Below, piece by piece: positions 9,447 to 18,356 of a stretch of DNA of 64,000 nucleotides; the first letter of the stretch is position 1, and each line of letters opens with the position of its first letter. The stretch is from an uncultured Caulobacterales bacterium (GTDB taxonomy: Bacteria; Pseudomonadota; Alphaproteobacteria; Caulobacterales; Caulobacteraceae), in contig CAIOJR010000023.1 in assembly GCA_903858685.1 (NCBI GenBank), positions 1 to 64,000 of the forward strand, read 5' to 3'. The position numbers and the translations under genes were made by a program. The notes under the pieces are model-generated. The model was not told the origin of the DNA. It searched no databases and was given only the letters and a program-made list of their open reading frames with translations.

Positions 9447-9875
9447 TCAGTCTTCAGGGGTAAGCAGGGGGCCAAGGCCTGGAACAGTGACCAACACCTC
9501 CCGCAACAGGTCCCGGCCGGTCACGCCCTGCACAAAATCCATGGCCACAGGCAGGATATCCTGCATGTCGGCTGCGGTGATCCCCTGACGGGTCAGCTTC
9601 TGCCCCATCGCCATGGCGTCCGACATGGCCGCGCCGCCAGCGCCGCCCACATTCTTCATCATGCTGGCCACCAACCCGCCGGATTTGTTCTGGGTCATGG
9701 TCGAGCCCTCCACCGCCAGATCGCTCGCCCCGTCCACGGCGGCGAAAAGCTCAGCCACTCTGGCGGCGTCTGCATGCTTCTCGATCAGACACAGGGCGGC
9801 GGCCAAGGCCGTGCGCGCCTGTTCCGGGGTGAGGCCGATGCGATCTGCGCAACGTTCAATCAGGTCTTGAATCAT
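9447..9875 (-). CDS. hypothetical helical protein
   Basis: 142 residues, no family recognised. It is largely predicted helix, with a Gly/Ala/Met-rich stretch in the middle (about 73-92, NVGGAGGAAMSDAMAMG), and ends in a hydrophobic VLVTVPGLGPLL. There is no signal peptide or clear membrane segment. It starts 11 bp after the patatin stop and is probably the last gene of the bdhA-patatin transcript, which hints at a role with lipid or polyester metabolism. That link is by position only. Confidence 0.65.
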   Translation of the reverse strand: MIQDLIERCADRIGLTPEQARTALAAALCLIEKHADAARVAELFAAVDGASDLAVEGSTMTQNKSGGLVASMMKNVGGAGGAAMSDAMAMGQKLTRQGITAADMQDILPVAMDFVQGVTGRDLLREVLVTVPGLGPLLTPED

Positions 9876-9886
9876 GGGAGACCGCT

Positions 9887-11053
9887 CTAGAGGAAGTCAG
9901 CGCGCACGTCCACGCTGGAGTGACGGCCAACCGCGCTCAGATGCTGATCGAGCCAAGTTCTGGCCGCTTCGCGTCCCCTCGCCTTCAATTCGGTCAGGAA
10001 TCCGAGGTCGGTATTGAATTTGGACGTCAGGGGCAGATCCGCCAGATATCCATCGGATGTGATCATGTGCAGGCGCACCGGCTTGTAGCGCGCCCTGCCC
10101 TTGTCATTGAGCAGGTCCTCCTCCACCAGCCGGTTGACAAAGGCGGCGGCCCGAAACTCCGAAATCAGGGTGGCGTTGAAGCTGATCTCGTTCAGACGGT
10201 CGATGATCTCGACCGAATCATGAGGCGTGTTCGCCCGTCTAAATGGGTTGAGATTAATGACCAGCACATCGCGCGGCAGATCGCCGTAGAACAGGGGCCA
10301 GAGCGGCGGGTCGGCCAGATACCCGCCGTCCCAATAGGCCTCGCCGTCAATCTCGACCGCCTGAAACAGCTGCGGCAAACAGGCCGAGGCCATGATGTGC
10401 CGGCAGGTCAGGCTCTGTTCGCGAAAGATGCTCAATCGGCCCGACCGCACCTGGGTGGCGGCGATGAACAGCTGGATCGCTGAATGAGCGCGCAATTGCT
10501 CGAAATCGACCACCGCATCGAGCACGTCGCGCAACGGATTGAGATTGAACGGATTAAGTTGATAGGGGGAAAGCCCGACGCCTGGACCGGCGGCCAGGCT
10601 CTCGGCCATGCTCTGAGCCGCCGCCATGAACGGGTTGGCGGCGCTGAACGGATTGGCCCCGCCAAGAGCGCCGTCTAGGCTCTTGCGCCAGAAGCTGCCC
10701 GCCGCGGTCGGATCCAGCTGGCCAAAGGGACTATGCGGCCCCGCCAGACTGATCTCGCGCCAGAAGCGGTCAAGCTGTCGACGTGCGCCCTCATGCCCCC
10801 CCTTGCTGAGACCATCGGCCATGACCACCGCGTTCATGGCGCCCGCGGAGGCGCCGGACGCCGCGGCCGGGGACAGGCGTCCATCCTCGAGCAACGCATC
10901 GAGCGCCCCCCATTCAAAGGCGCCGTGCGAGCCGCCGCCTTGCAGAGCCAGACAGATCCGGCGTGGGTGAGCGCCGGTCAAGATCTGGCCCCCAAGGCGC
11001 TGCAACGCCTCACTGGGCCGTCCATCCGCCGTCGACCGGCAGACTGGCGCCAT
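9887..11053 (-). CDS. patatin-like phospholipase family protein
   Basis: 388 residues. The patatin Ser-Asp hydrolase signatures are complete: oxyanion-hole GGGSHGAF (about 39-46), nucleophile GASAG (about 67-71) and the DGG of YWDGGYLADPP (about 241). Members hydrolyse acyl esters of phospholipids or related lipids. It shares an operon with 3-hydroxybutyrate dehydrogenase, a pairing that suggests lipid or polyhydroxybutyrate breakdown. The ATG at 11053 overlaps the bdhA 3' end by 44 bp. A TTG at 11005 would nearly remove the overlap and still keep the domain, so the exact start is uncertain. Confidence 0.9.
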   Translation of the reverse strand: MAPVCRSTADGRPSEALQRLGGQILTGAHPRRICLALQGGGSHGAFEWGALDALLEDGRLSPAAASGASAGAMNAVVMADGLSKGGHEGARRQLDRFWREISLAGPHSPFGQLDPTAAGSFWRKSLDGALGGANPFSAANPFMAAAQSMAESLAAGPGVGLSPYQLNPFNLNPLRDVLDAVVDFEQLRAHSAIQLFIAATQVRSGRLSIFREQSLTCRHIMASACLPQLFQAVEIDGEAYWDGGYLADPPLWPLFYGDLPRDVLVINLNPFRRANTPHDSVEIIDRLNEISFNATLISEFRAAAFVNRLVEEDLLNDKGRARYKPVRLHMITSDGYLADLPLTSKFNTDLGFLTELKARGREAARTWLDQHLSAVGRHSSVDVRADFL

Positions 11054-11801
11054 TGACCGAAGCGCCGGCGTCGGACACCAGATAGAGCAGCAAGCCGTTC
11101 AGCTGTTCAAAGGTGACAAAGGCCTTGGTCGGTTGCGCCGCCAGTATGACATTGCGCATCACCTCCTCCTCGCTGATGCCGCGGGCCTTGGCCTGATCGG
11201 CGATCTGGGCCTCGACCAGAGGGGTCTTCACATAGCCGGGGCAGATGGCGTTCACGGTCACGCCAAAGGTCGCGAGTTCCAGTGCCGCGGTCTTGGTCAG
11301 ACCCAGTATGCCGTGCTTGGCCGCCACATAGGCGGACTTGAAGGGCGAGGCCACCAGGCCGTGCGCCGAAGCGAGATTGACGATCCGCCCCCGTTTCTGC
11401 GCCTTCATCATCGGTATGGCCGCGCGGGTCGCATGGAAGGCCGAGGTCAGGTTGATGGCGATGATCTGATCCCACTTCTCTATGGGAAAATCCTCGATCG
11501 GGCTGACAAACTGGATGCCGGCGTTGTTGACCAGTATGTCCAGCCGTCCAAAGCTGCGCTGCGCCAAGGCCACCATATCGGCGATTTCAGCCGGCTTGGT
11601 CATATCGGCGGGGTGGTACAGCACCTCCACGCCGTGCTGGGCGGACATCTCGGCCCGCGTCGCCTCAATCGTCGTCGGGTCGCCAAGCCCGTTCAGGATC
11701 ACCCGGGCGCCATTGGCGGCGAGGGCGGACGCGAGCGCATGACCTATGCCGCTGGTGGAGCCTGTGACGATCGCCGCCTGGCCCTTGAGACTTGTCGACA
11801 T
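11010..11801 (-). CDS. bdhA: 3-hydroxybutyrate dehydrogenase
   Basis: 263 residues. Oxidises D-3-hydroxybutyrate to acetoacetate with NAD+. It is a classical short-chain dehydrogenase: TGSTSGIG nucleotide motif (about 13-20), NNAG, catalytic Ser in NLASAHG, and YVAAKHG with the YxxxK pair. The QFVSPIEDFP and ICPGYVKTPLVE segments and the C-terminal VDGGWTAQ are typical of this dehydrogenase rather than other SDRs. A 21-bp inverted repeat lies 20 bp before the ATG (see 11821-11841). The patatin follows with overlap. Confidence 0.93.
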   Translation of the reverse strand: MSTSLKGQAAIVTGSTSGIGHALASALAANGARVILNGLGDPTTIEATRAEMSAQHGVEVLYHPADMTKPAEIADMVALAQRSFGRLDILVNNAGIQFVSPIEDFPIEKWDQIIAINLTSAFHATRAAIPMMKAQKRGRIVNLASAHGLVASPFKSAYVAAKHGILGLTKTAALELATFGVTVNAICPGYVKTPLVEAQIADQAKARGISEEEVMRNVILAAQPTKAFVTFEQLNGLLLYLVSDAGASVNGASLPVDGGWTAQ

Positions 11802-11820
11802 GGTGGAGGCTCCCGCTGAA

Positions 11821-11841
11821 TAAGAGGTGGCCCGCCTCTTA
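11821..11841. repeat. perfect inverted repeat upstream of bdhA
   Basis: Arms TAAGAGG (11821-11827) and CCTCTTA (11835-11841), with a 7-base centre. It sits in the 84-bp gap between the yaaA stop and the bdhA start, both read leftwards. It could be an operator or leader hairpin for bdhA. It could also be a weak terminator of yaaA, but only TTATTC follows it, not a T-run. Confidence 0.6.
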
Positions 11842-11885
11842 CCATGCTGCGCCGCAATAGGGGAGGGCGGCGAAGGCCCGCCGCT

Positions 11886-12692
11886 TCACGCTTCCGAGAC
11901 CGCCATAGGCGTTCCCGGCGCAGGCTGCGGCCTTGTGAACACCCATTCGGCGGGACCAGACAGGTCGGCCCGGTAGGCATAGCCCGCCCGGTTGAAGTCC
12001 TTGAGCCCTTCAACGCGATCGATCCGGTGATCGACGGCGTAGCGGGTCATCAGACCCCGCGCCGTCTTGGCGAACATGCCCAGATTGCGAAGAATGTCCT
12101 CCCGCTCCTGCTTGAAGACACAGCTGACCACGGGACGTTTCAGCGCGCGCAGGTCCACAGCGCCGAAATATTCCTGACTGGCCAGATTGACCAGGGTCGG
12201 ATCGGCGTGACCCTTCAATTCCTGGGACAGCGCCCTGGCGATCCGGTCGCCCCAGAAGTCATACAGGGTAGCGCCCCGGTCGGTTGAAAGTCTTACCCCC
12301 ATTTCCAGGCGGTAGGGCTGAAGACGATCCAGGGGTCGCAGCACCCCATAAAGGCCGGACAGGATGCGAACATGCTCCTGAGCCCAGTCCAGAGCCTCAG
12401 CATCCAGCGTGCGGGCCTTCAACCCCTCATAGACATCGCCGGCGAAGGCCAGCGCCGCCTGTATGCCCGAAGCCTTGTCGGGATGGGTCTGAAAGGCGGC
12501 GAACCGCTCCACATTCAGATCCGCAAGCTTTTCCGAAATATGCATCATGCGCATCAGGTCGGCCCGCGACAGTTTGCGAGCGGTCTGGGCCAGCTTGGCA
12601 ATGTCGCGCGTCATCACCGGCTGGGTCACAGGCAGGCCTTCGGGCGTCGGCGAAAAATCCAGCGTCTTGGCTGGCGACAGGACGATGAGCAT
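11886..12692 (-). CDS. yaaA: peroxide stress protein YaaA (DUF328)
   Basis: 268 residues. It begins with the family hallmark MLIVLSPAKTLDF. Further conserved blocks are ILSGLYGVLRPLD, YRLEMG, LVNLASQEYF, and KTARGLMTRY near the C-terminus. In E. coli YaaA lowers free iron during peroxide stress and binds DNA. Homologues are cytoplasmic. The C-terminal about 15 residues (PQPAPGTPMAVSEA) are a low-complexity tail. It stands alone on the minus strand, with 115 bp to the cupin gene stop upstream. Confidence 0.94.
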   Translation of the reverse strand: MLIVLSPAKTLDFSPTPEGLPVTQPVMTRDIAKLAQTARKLSRADLMRMMHISEKLADLNVERFAAFQTHPDKASGIQAALAFAGDVYEGLKARTLDAEALDWAQEHVRILSGLYGVLRPLDRLQPYRLEMGVRLSTDRGATLYDFWGDRIARALSQELKGHADPTLVNLASQEYFGAVDLRALKRPVVSCVFKQEREDILRNLGMFAKTARGLMTRYAVDHRIDRVEGLKDFNRAGYAYRADLSGPAEWVFTRPQPAPGTPMAVSEA

Positions 12693-12807
12693 CAGGTCCT
12701 CACAGGGTCGTTCGGGCCGAGTCGGTCCCCGACAGCGTCGCGCGCTGACTTAGTGTATCGGCAGGCCAAGCGCCAGAGGCGGTCGATGATGCCTGTGCGC
12801 GAACCCT

Positions 12808-13281
12808 TCACCGGTGGCGGTGCTCACCGCCATAGGAGCGACCCTTTTTGTCCGTATAGTCGCCATCAGCCGTCACTTTCAGATCTATATCCGGATAGTC
12901 ACAAGCGTCTTCCCCAGGGCGGGCGGAGCCGATTTCAAGCAGAACCGCCTCGCGGTCGGACCGGTTCTGCAGGTGGTGCCCATTCGCCTCGCCGGCAGGA
13001 AAACCGGCGCAGTCGCCCGCCCCCAGCAGTTCCTCCCCGTGATCAGTGACCAGGACGACCTCGCCCTCCAGCACCATCACGAATTCATCTTCATGACTGT
13101 GCCAATGGCGCTGAATCGACCAGGCGCCGGGGGGCAGCCGGTGAAGATTGACGCCAAACTGGGTCAGACCCGCCGACAACCCCAATCGCCAGCGCATCCG
13201 CTCCCGACACGGTGCGGCAAACGGCGCGGGATATCGCGTTCCATGCTTGGTCGGCGCCGTCGAAATATCAATCCGCTTCAA
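12808..13281 (-). CDS. cupin domain-containing protein
   Basis: 157 residues, one cupin domain. Motif 1 is seen as HWHSHEDEFVMVLEGEVVL and motif 2 as GDCAGFPAGEANGHHLQN, which supply the His/Glu metal ligands. It resembles the cupins of the phosphomannose isomerase type, but no reaction can be named. The frame is open to 13578 without coding signal, overlapping divergent dapE. GAGGAG seven bases before a TTG at 13281 gives (M)KRIDIS, the usual N-terminus of these proteins, so the TTG start was chosen. Confidence 0.85.
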   Translation of the reverse strand: MKRIDISTAPTKHGTRYPAPFAAPCRERMRWRLGLSAGLTQFGVNLHRLPPGAWSIQRHWHSHEDEFVMVLEGEVVLVTDHGEELLGAGDCAGFPAGEANGHHLQNRSDREAVLLEIGSARPGEDACDYPDIDLKVTADGDYTDKKGRSYGGEHRHR

Positions 13282-13365
13282 AACCGTTCTCCTCGCCGGC
13301 CGGGATGCCTCAGCGGCTTCGCAAACCACTTTCGCTTGACCCAAGGCTAGCCTAAAGCTCAGTTC

Positions 13366-14529
13366 ATGCGCCAAACAAGCTTGAATGATCCGGTCAATCT
13401 GGCCCGCGACCTCATCCGCCGCCCCTCTGTGACGCCGGCGGACGCCGGGGCCATGGACATTGTGGAACAGGCGCTGGCCGCGCTCGGCTTCACCTGTCGG
13501 CGCATGCGTTTCGGCGAGATAGAGAACCTCTACGCCAGACGCGGTCAGACCGGACGAAACCTGTGTTTCGCGGGTCATACCGATGTCGTGCCCGTGGGCG
13601 ACGCCGCGGCCTGGACCCGTCCGCCCTTCGCCGCGGAGATCGCCGAATCACTGATCTGGGGCCGGGGCGCGGTCGATATGAAAAGCGCCATCGCCGCCTA
13701 TATCGCCGCGACGGCGGACGCCATTGACGCAGGAGAGGCCAACGGCTCCCTCTCCTTCCTGATCACTGGCGATGAAGAGGGTCAGGCTCGCGACGGCACC
13801 CGTGCGGTCGTTGCGCAACTGATCGCCGAGGGCGAGCGCATCGACCATTGTCTGGTCGGGGAGCCGACCTCGTCTGCCCGGCTCGGCGACATGATCAAGG
13901 TCGGACGGCGCGGCAGCCTCAATGCCTGGATCACGGTCGAGGGCGTTCAGGGCCATGTCGCCTATCCGGATCGTGCGGCCAATCCGGCGCCGATTCTGAC
14001 CCGCCTGCTCACACGTCTGGACGCCCATCTGCTCGACGAGGGCTATTCCCAGTTCCAGCCGTCCAATCTGGAGATCACCGAAATCGAGATCGGCAATCCG
14101 GCCCAGAACATCATTCCGGCCCGAGCACGCGCGCGGCTCAATGTCCGGTTCAACCCGGCCCATACAGGCGCCAGCCTGATCGAATGGCTCGAGGCTGAAT
14201 GTCGCACCGCGGCGCAGGGCTTCAAGGGCGAAGTGATGCTCGACCCCGCCATATCGGGCGAGGCCTTCCTGACCGAGCCGGACGGCTTTGTCGAAGCCTG
14301 CATCGCGGCGATCCGGGCTGAAACCGGCGAGACCGCGGCGCTGTCCACCACAGGCGGGACATCCGACGCCCGCTTCATCCGCGACCTGTGCCCGGTCATC
14401 GAGTTCGGGCTGGTCGGGACGACCATGCATATGGTCGATGAACGCGCGCCCGTGGCGGAGGTGGAGGCCCTGTCGCGCATCTATCGCCGGATCATCAAAA
14501 CATATTTCACAGCCGGAACAGCGCAGTGA
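13366..14529 (+). CDS. dapE: succinyl-diaminopimelate desuccinylase
   Basis: 387 residues, normal length. Cleaves N-succinyl-LL-2,6-diaminopimelate in lysine and peptidoglycan precursor synthesis. M20 metallopeptidase signatures: CFAGHTDVVPVGD (first Zn ligands), GRGAVDMKS, TGDEEG with the catalytic Glu, GEPTSS, and the late TTGGTSDARF and VDERAPV. The epimerase for its product, dapF, is at 46098-46931. Divergent from the cupin gene. A GTG-started membrane protein overlaps its stop. Confidence 0.96.
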   Translation: MRQTSLNDPVNLARDLIRRPSVTPADAGAMDIVEQALAALGFTCRRMRFGEIENLYARRGQTGRNLCFAGHTDVVPVGDAAAWTRPPFAAEIAESLIWGRGAVDMKSAIAAYIAATADAIDAGEANGSLSFLITGDEEGQARDGTRAVVAQLIAEGERIDHCLVGEPTSSARLGDMIKVGRRGSLNAWITVEGVQGHVAYPDRAANPAPILTRLLTRLDAHLLDEGYSQFQPSNLEITEIEIGNPAQNIIPARARARLNVRFNPAHTGASLIEWLEAECRTAAQGFKGEVMLDPAISGEAFLTEPDGFVEACIAAIRAETGETAALSTTGGTSDARFIRDLCPVIEFGLVGTTMHMVDERAPVAEVEALSRIYRRIIKTYFTAGTAQ

Positions 14530-15113
14530 GCCGTGCGCCGACCCACAGCCTGAGCCGCGATAGCCTGGCCGCCGCCAGCGGAGTCTGGCGTCTGCTGCGT
14601 TTTGATCCGACATGGTCTGAGCGGTTCGACCTTACCCGGCTGGGGCTGGTGCGCTCCTTCTTCGCCCAGATTCTGGTCCTGCCTTTGGTCGTGATGTTCG
14701 CGGTTCTGACCGAGCGGGCGGACACCGGCGCCGTGACGCAAAACCTGGTGTGGCGGACGATCCTGTCCGATGTCATCGGCGTCGTGGGCTATCCCCTGAT
14801 CGTGGCCCTGATCGCGCGGCTCTTGCGCCTCAAGCGCTGGGGCGCCTTCATCGCTGTATTGAACTGGGCCGACCTGATTTTTGGCCTGATCTTCGCTGCG
14901 CTGAGCGCCCTGACCCTGCTAGGCGAACAGGGTCTGATGGTCTTGCGGATCATCTGGCTGCTGATCCTGGCGCCGATCCAGATTCTGTTCACCTGGCGCG
15001 CCGCGCGGGAAACCATGGCCAGCGACATCAGCGCCACCGTCTTGCTGGTCGTGATCGAACTGGCCCTGTCGATCGGCGCTGATCAACTGGCTGCCCTGAC
15101 CCTCCCCGCCTAG
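14526..15113 (+). CDS. hypothetical multi-pass membrane protein
   Basis: 195 residues, no family named. It starts at a GTG that overlaps the dapE stop (GTGA), so translation is coupled. Hydrophobic segments at about 44-66, 80-104, 110-135, 138-158 and 165-190 suggest four or five membrane passes with short loops. The opening stretch (DSLAAASGVWRLLRFDPTWSERF) is amphipathic. It overlaps the truA stop by three bases in a tail-to-tail arrangement. Confidence 0.75.
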   Translation: MSRAPTHSLSRDSLAAASGVWRLLRFDPTWSERFDLTRLGLVRSFFAQILVLPLVVMFAVLTERADTGAVTQNLVWRTILSDVIGVVGYPLIVALIARLLRLKRWGAFIAVLNWADLIFGLIFAALSALTLLGEQGLMVLRIIWLLILAPIQILFTWRAARETMASDISATVLLVVIELALSIGADQLAALTLPA

Positions 15114-15868
15114 CTGTGCGCCTCGAAATCCGGATATTCCACGCCTGACAGATAGAGGCCGTGCGACGGCGCAACCGGGGCGCAGGCCCGCCGGTCGCGC
15201 GCCTGAAGCGCTGTCGCGACATCATCTTCCGTCCACCGGCCGGACCCGACCTCCACCAGTGCGCCCACCATGGAGCGCACCTGGCGATGCAGGAAGGATC
15301 GGGCGGCGAAGCGGCAATGCACCTCCTCGCCGATGCGCTCGACGGTCGCCAGATCCAGCGTCTTGATCGGGCTTTTGGCCTGACAGGCCAGATCGCGAAA
15401 TGTGGTGAAGTCGTGGGTCCCCAACAGGCGCTTCGCAGCGGCGGCCATGGCGATTGCATCCAGCGGCGTGCGAACCCAGAAGACCCGGCCCTTTTCGATG
15501 GCGGGCGGCGGCTTTCGATCCAGCACGCGATAGAGATAGCGCCGCCCGCGCGCCGAAAATCGCGCGTGAAAATCCGCCGGCGCCACAACAACCCTCAAGA
15601 CACTGATCGGCGCGGGGACAAGGTGGGCGTTCAGCGCATCGCGGACCACATCGGCTTTCCAGTCCCTGGTAAGATCGAGGTGAATCACCTGGTGAGTGGC
15701 GTGCACGCCCGTATCGGTCCGACCCGCCGCATGCAGCCGCAGACGCTCGCCGCAAAAGCGCAGGACCGCCTCTTCGATGGCGCCCTGAACTGTGGGCAGG
15801 TTATCCTGAGCCTGAAAGCCCCGGAATGGTCCGCCGTCATATTCGATGTCGAGCCTGTATCGGGGCAT
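15110..15868 (-). CDS. truA: tRNA pseudouridine(38-40) synthase
   Basis: 252 residues. Converts U38, U39 and U40 of the anticodon arm to pseudouridine. The catalytic Asp is in AAGRTDTGVHA (about 50-60). Other family blocks are DIEYDGGPFRGFQAQ at the N-terminus, FHARFSARGRRYLYR, and HRQVRSMVGALVEVG. Its start overlaps the fmt stop by one base, giving a truA-fmt-marC operon of overlapping genes. Confidence 0.96.
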   Translation of the reverse strand: MPRYRLDIEYDGGPFRGFQAQDNLPTVQGAIEEAVLRFCGERLRLHAAGRTDTGVHATHQVIHLDLTRDWKADVVRDALNAHLVPAPISVLRVVVAPADFHARFSARGRRYLYRVLDRKPPPAIEKGRVFWVRTPLDAIAMAAAAKRLLGTHDFTTFRDLACQAKSPIKTLDLATVERIGEEVHCRFAARSFLHRQVRSMVGALVEVGSGRWTEDDVATALQARDRRACAPVAPSHGLYLSGVEYPDFEAHS

Positions 15869-16809
15869 CAGCTCAGCCGCACGCCCGGCTTGACCGGCGC
15901 GCCCCGCAGAAAGTCCTGTGCGCTGGCCGCGCTGCGCCCCTCCCTTTGCAACCGGGTCAGACGCACCGCCCCTGTTTGACAGGCCACCAGCAGAGCATCA
16001 TCCAGCACCTGACCCGGCGCGCCGGACGCCGCCGTTGCTTCCCATCGCGAGCCCAGCGCCTTGACCCGCACCGGGCCCTTGGCGGTCGGCGTCTCGAACC
16101 AGGCGCCGGGAAAAGGCGACAGGCCCCGGATCTGGCGATCAATCTGTTCCGCCGGACGCGACCAGTCGATCCGCGCCTCTGCCGGGCTGATCTTGCGGGC
16201 ATAGGTGGCGCCGTCCTGGGCCTGTGGCGTCTCTGTCGCGCGGCCTTGGGCGATGGCGTCCAGCGCAAGCGGCCAGAGCCCGGCGCCAAGCTCGGCCAGC
16301 CGGTCGTGCAGGAGGCCTGCGGTGTCTTCCGGACCAATGGGCGTGCGCGCGGTGAACAGGACCGGTCCTTCATCCAGGCCCGCGCTCATGCGCATGACCT
16401 GCACGCCGGTCTCGGAATCGCCCGCCATGATCGCCCGTTGAATCGGCGCGGCGCCCCGCCATCGGGGCAGGAGCGAGCCGTGAAGGTTGAACGCGCCAAG
16501 CCTGGGCGTATCCAGAACGGCAGGCAACAGGATCTGGCCATAGGCCACCACCACCGCCAGATCGAGATCCAGCGCCTGAAACGCTTCGACGGCGTCTGGC
16601 GCCTTCATCGAGTAGGGCGAGCGGACAGGAATGCCGACGCTTTCGGCATAGACCTGCACGGGAGAAGGTTGCAGGCTCTGGCCCCGACCGCGCGGCGACG
16701 GCGGTTGGGTATAGACGCAGACCACCTGATGGCCCGCCTCGACAATGGCTTTCAGGCTGACCACCGCAAAATGCGGCGTACCCATAAAGGCGATGCGGAG
16801 CGCGCTCAT
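15868..16809 (-). CDS. fmt: methionyl-tRNA formyltransferase
   Basis: 313 residues. Formylates initiator Met-tRNA using 10-formyltetrahydrofolate. Motifs: [12 protein letters not shown] at the N-terminus, the formyl-transfer motif [18 protein letters not shown] (about 104-121), TGVQVMRM, and a C-terminal OB-like domain. Its partner peptide deformylase, often adjacent, is not next to it here. It overlaps marC upstream by four bases and truA downstream by one. Confidence 0.96.
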   Translation of the reverse strand: MSALRIAFMGTPHFAVVSLKAIVEAGHQVVCVYTQPPSPRGRGQSLQPSPVQVYAESVGIPVRSPYSMKAPDAVEAFQALDLDLAVVVAYGQILLPAVLDTPRLGAFNLHGSLLPRWRGAAPIQRAIMAGDSETGVQVMRMSAGLDEGPVLFTARTPIGPEDTAGLLHDRLAELGAGLWPLALDAIAQGRATETPQAQDGATYARKISPAEARIDWSRPAEQIDRQIRGLSPFPGAWFETPTAKGPVRVKALGSRWEATAASGAPGQVLDDALLVACQTGAVRLTRLQREGRSAASAQDFLRGAPVKPGVRLS

Positions 16810-17501
16810 CGGGTTTGCCAGGGATGTACGGCCGAGCCGCGAATGAAGCCGACCGTTGCGCCCGACAGTCCGACAATGATGAACTGAACCGCCATGGCGC
16901 AGAGAACCAGACCCAAGACCCGCACCACGATCATCATGCCAATCCGCCCCAGAAGCTTGCTGATCACCCGGCTGAGCAAAAAGGCGATCAGGATTGACAG
17001 GGCCACGGCGGCGATGGCGCCAATACCGGAAATGCGGCTTGGCCAGTCATCGGCCTCCGACGCATAGATGACCACCGCGGAAATCGCACCCGGCCCGACC
17101 AGCAAGGGCATGCCAAAGGGTACAATCATCCGCTCGAAATGACGTCTGGCATGTTCGCCTGCGCCCAGAGGCTCGCCATTTTCGTCAAACAGGGCGCCGT
17201 CGATGTCGGATTCGCCTTCCTCCTCCTTGGCCATGTTCAGCCCCAGAATCAGCAACATCACGCCGCCGGCGATGCGGAAGGCGGGCATGGAAATGCCGAA
17301 AAATTGCAGCATGGCTGTGCCGGTGATGTAGAAAAACGAGAGAAAGCCGGCCGCAAACAGCGCGATATAGAGCGCCAGACGTCGCTGCGCGCCCTTGGGC
17401 ACGCCGCGCGTGGCGGCGGCGAACAGGGGCACATTGCCAACCGGATCGATCAGGGCGAACAGGGCGATAAAGAAGTTGACCGCGACTTCAAGCTGGCCCA
17501 T
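16806..17501 (-). CDS. MarC family integral membrane protein
   Basis: 231 residues with six predicted membrane segments. It has the family opening [18 protein letters not shown] and the central [23 protein letters not shown]. An acidic loop ([22 protein letters not shown], about 91-112) separates the halves, and [17 protein letters not shown] is the second conserved block. The transport function of this family is unknown; a multidrug role once proposed has been withdrawn. First gene of the marC-fmt-truA transcript. Confidence 0.92.
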   Translation of the reverse strand: MGQLEVAVNFFIALFALIDPVGNVPLFAAATRGVPKGAQRRLALYIALFAAGFLSFFYITGTAMLQFFGISMPAFRIAGGVMLLILGLNMAKEEEGESDIDGALFDENGEPLGAGEHARRHFERMIVPFGMPLLVGPGAISAVVIYASEADDWPSRISGIGAIAAVALSILIAFLLSRVISKLLGRIGMMIVVRVLGLVLCAMAVQFIIVGLSGATVGFIRGSAVHPWQTR

Positions 17502-17537
17502 CAGATTTCCTTCAGCATCATCTTACACACCGCCGAA

Positions 17538-17559
17538 CCCGGAAAATCACCTTTCCGGG
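17538..17559. repeat. perfect inverted repeat between marC and pyrF
   Basis: Arms CCCGGAAA (17538-17545) and TTTCCGGG (17552-17559) flank a 6-base loop. It lies in the 86-bp divergent gap, 28 bp before the pyrF ATG and 36 bp before the marC ATG. It could form a leader hairpin in pyrF mRNA or act as an operator. No poly-T follows on either strand. Confidence 0.6.
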
Positions 17560-17587
17560 CCGCATTCTCACGCGAGAGGCCCAAGCC

Positions 17588-18307
17588 ATGCCCGCAGACC
17601 CCCGCCTGATCGTCGCGCTTGACACGCCCACCCGCAAGGAGGCTGAGCGACTCGCGGCGTCTCTGGACGAGGCTGTATCCTTTTACAAGATCGGCCTGCA
17701 ACTGTTCGCCAGCGACGGCATGGCGCTGGCGCGGGATCTGAAAGCCCAGGGCAAGCAATTGTTCCTCGACTGGAAGCTTCACGACATCGGCGCCACGGTG
17801 GAGAAGGCGACCGCGGCCGTGGTGGCTTCAGGCGCATGCGACCTACTGACGGTGCACGCCGAACCACAGGTGATGGCGGCCGCTGTGCGCGGGCGAGCCG
17901 GCGAAAGATCGGCCCGCATACTGGGTGTGACCGTATTGACCAGTCTCGATGACGACGCCCTGAGCGCGCTCGGCTATGGGCTGTCGGTGCGTGATCTGGT
18001 GGAGCGCCGTATCCGGCAGGCGCTGGACGCCGGCGTGGACGGGGTGGTGGCGAGCCCGTTTGAAGCGGCCCTGGCGCGTAAGATCGGCGGGCCGGATTTT
18101 CTGGTCGTGACGCCGGGCGTGCGACCGGCGGGCGCATCGATGGACGATCAGGCGCGCGCCTCCACGCCGGCCGACGCTTTGCGCTCCGGCGCCAGCCATC
18201 TGGTCTGCGGGCGTCCGATCACGGCTGCTCGCGATCCGCATGCGGCGGCAGTCGCCATCACGACCGAAATGGCGCAGGCCCTGAAAAGCAAGACGACCGG
18301 CGCCTGA
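17588..18307 (+). CDS. pyrF: orotidine 5'-phosphate decarboxylase
   Basis: 239 residues, the class I bacterial form. Makes UMP from OMP in pyrimidine synthesis. The catalytic Asp/Lys network is visible in LFLDWKLHDIGATVEKA (about 59-75). RLIVALDTPT opens the barrel, VTPGVRPAG and LVCGRPITAARDP bind phosphate near the end. GAGAGG lies eight bases before the ATG. Stands alone, divergent from marC, with a hairpin in its leader region. Confidence 0.96.
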   Translation: MPADPRLIVALDTPTRKEAERLAASLDEAVSFYKIGLQLFASDGMALARDLKAQGKQLFLDWKLHDIGATVEKATAAVVASGACDLLTVHAEPQVMAAAVRGRAGERSARILGVTVLTSLDDDALSALGYGLSVRDLVERRIRQALDAGVDGVVASPFEAALARKIGGPDFLVVTPGVRPAGASMDDQARASTPADALRSGASHLVCGRPITAARDPHAAAVAITTEMAQALKSKTTGA

Positions 18308-18356
18308 ACACCGGACGCCGGTCGCATGATCAACTGACGGATCTCATGCCTGCGCT

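Noticed and set aside
13282-13578. N-terminal 99-residue extension of the cupin frame
   Set aside because: It overlaps divergent dapE and has no cupin similarity; a TTG with a strong ribosome-binding site gives the expected protein.
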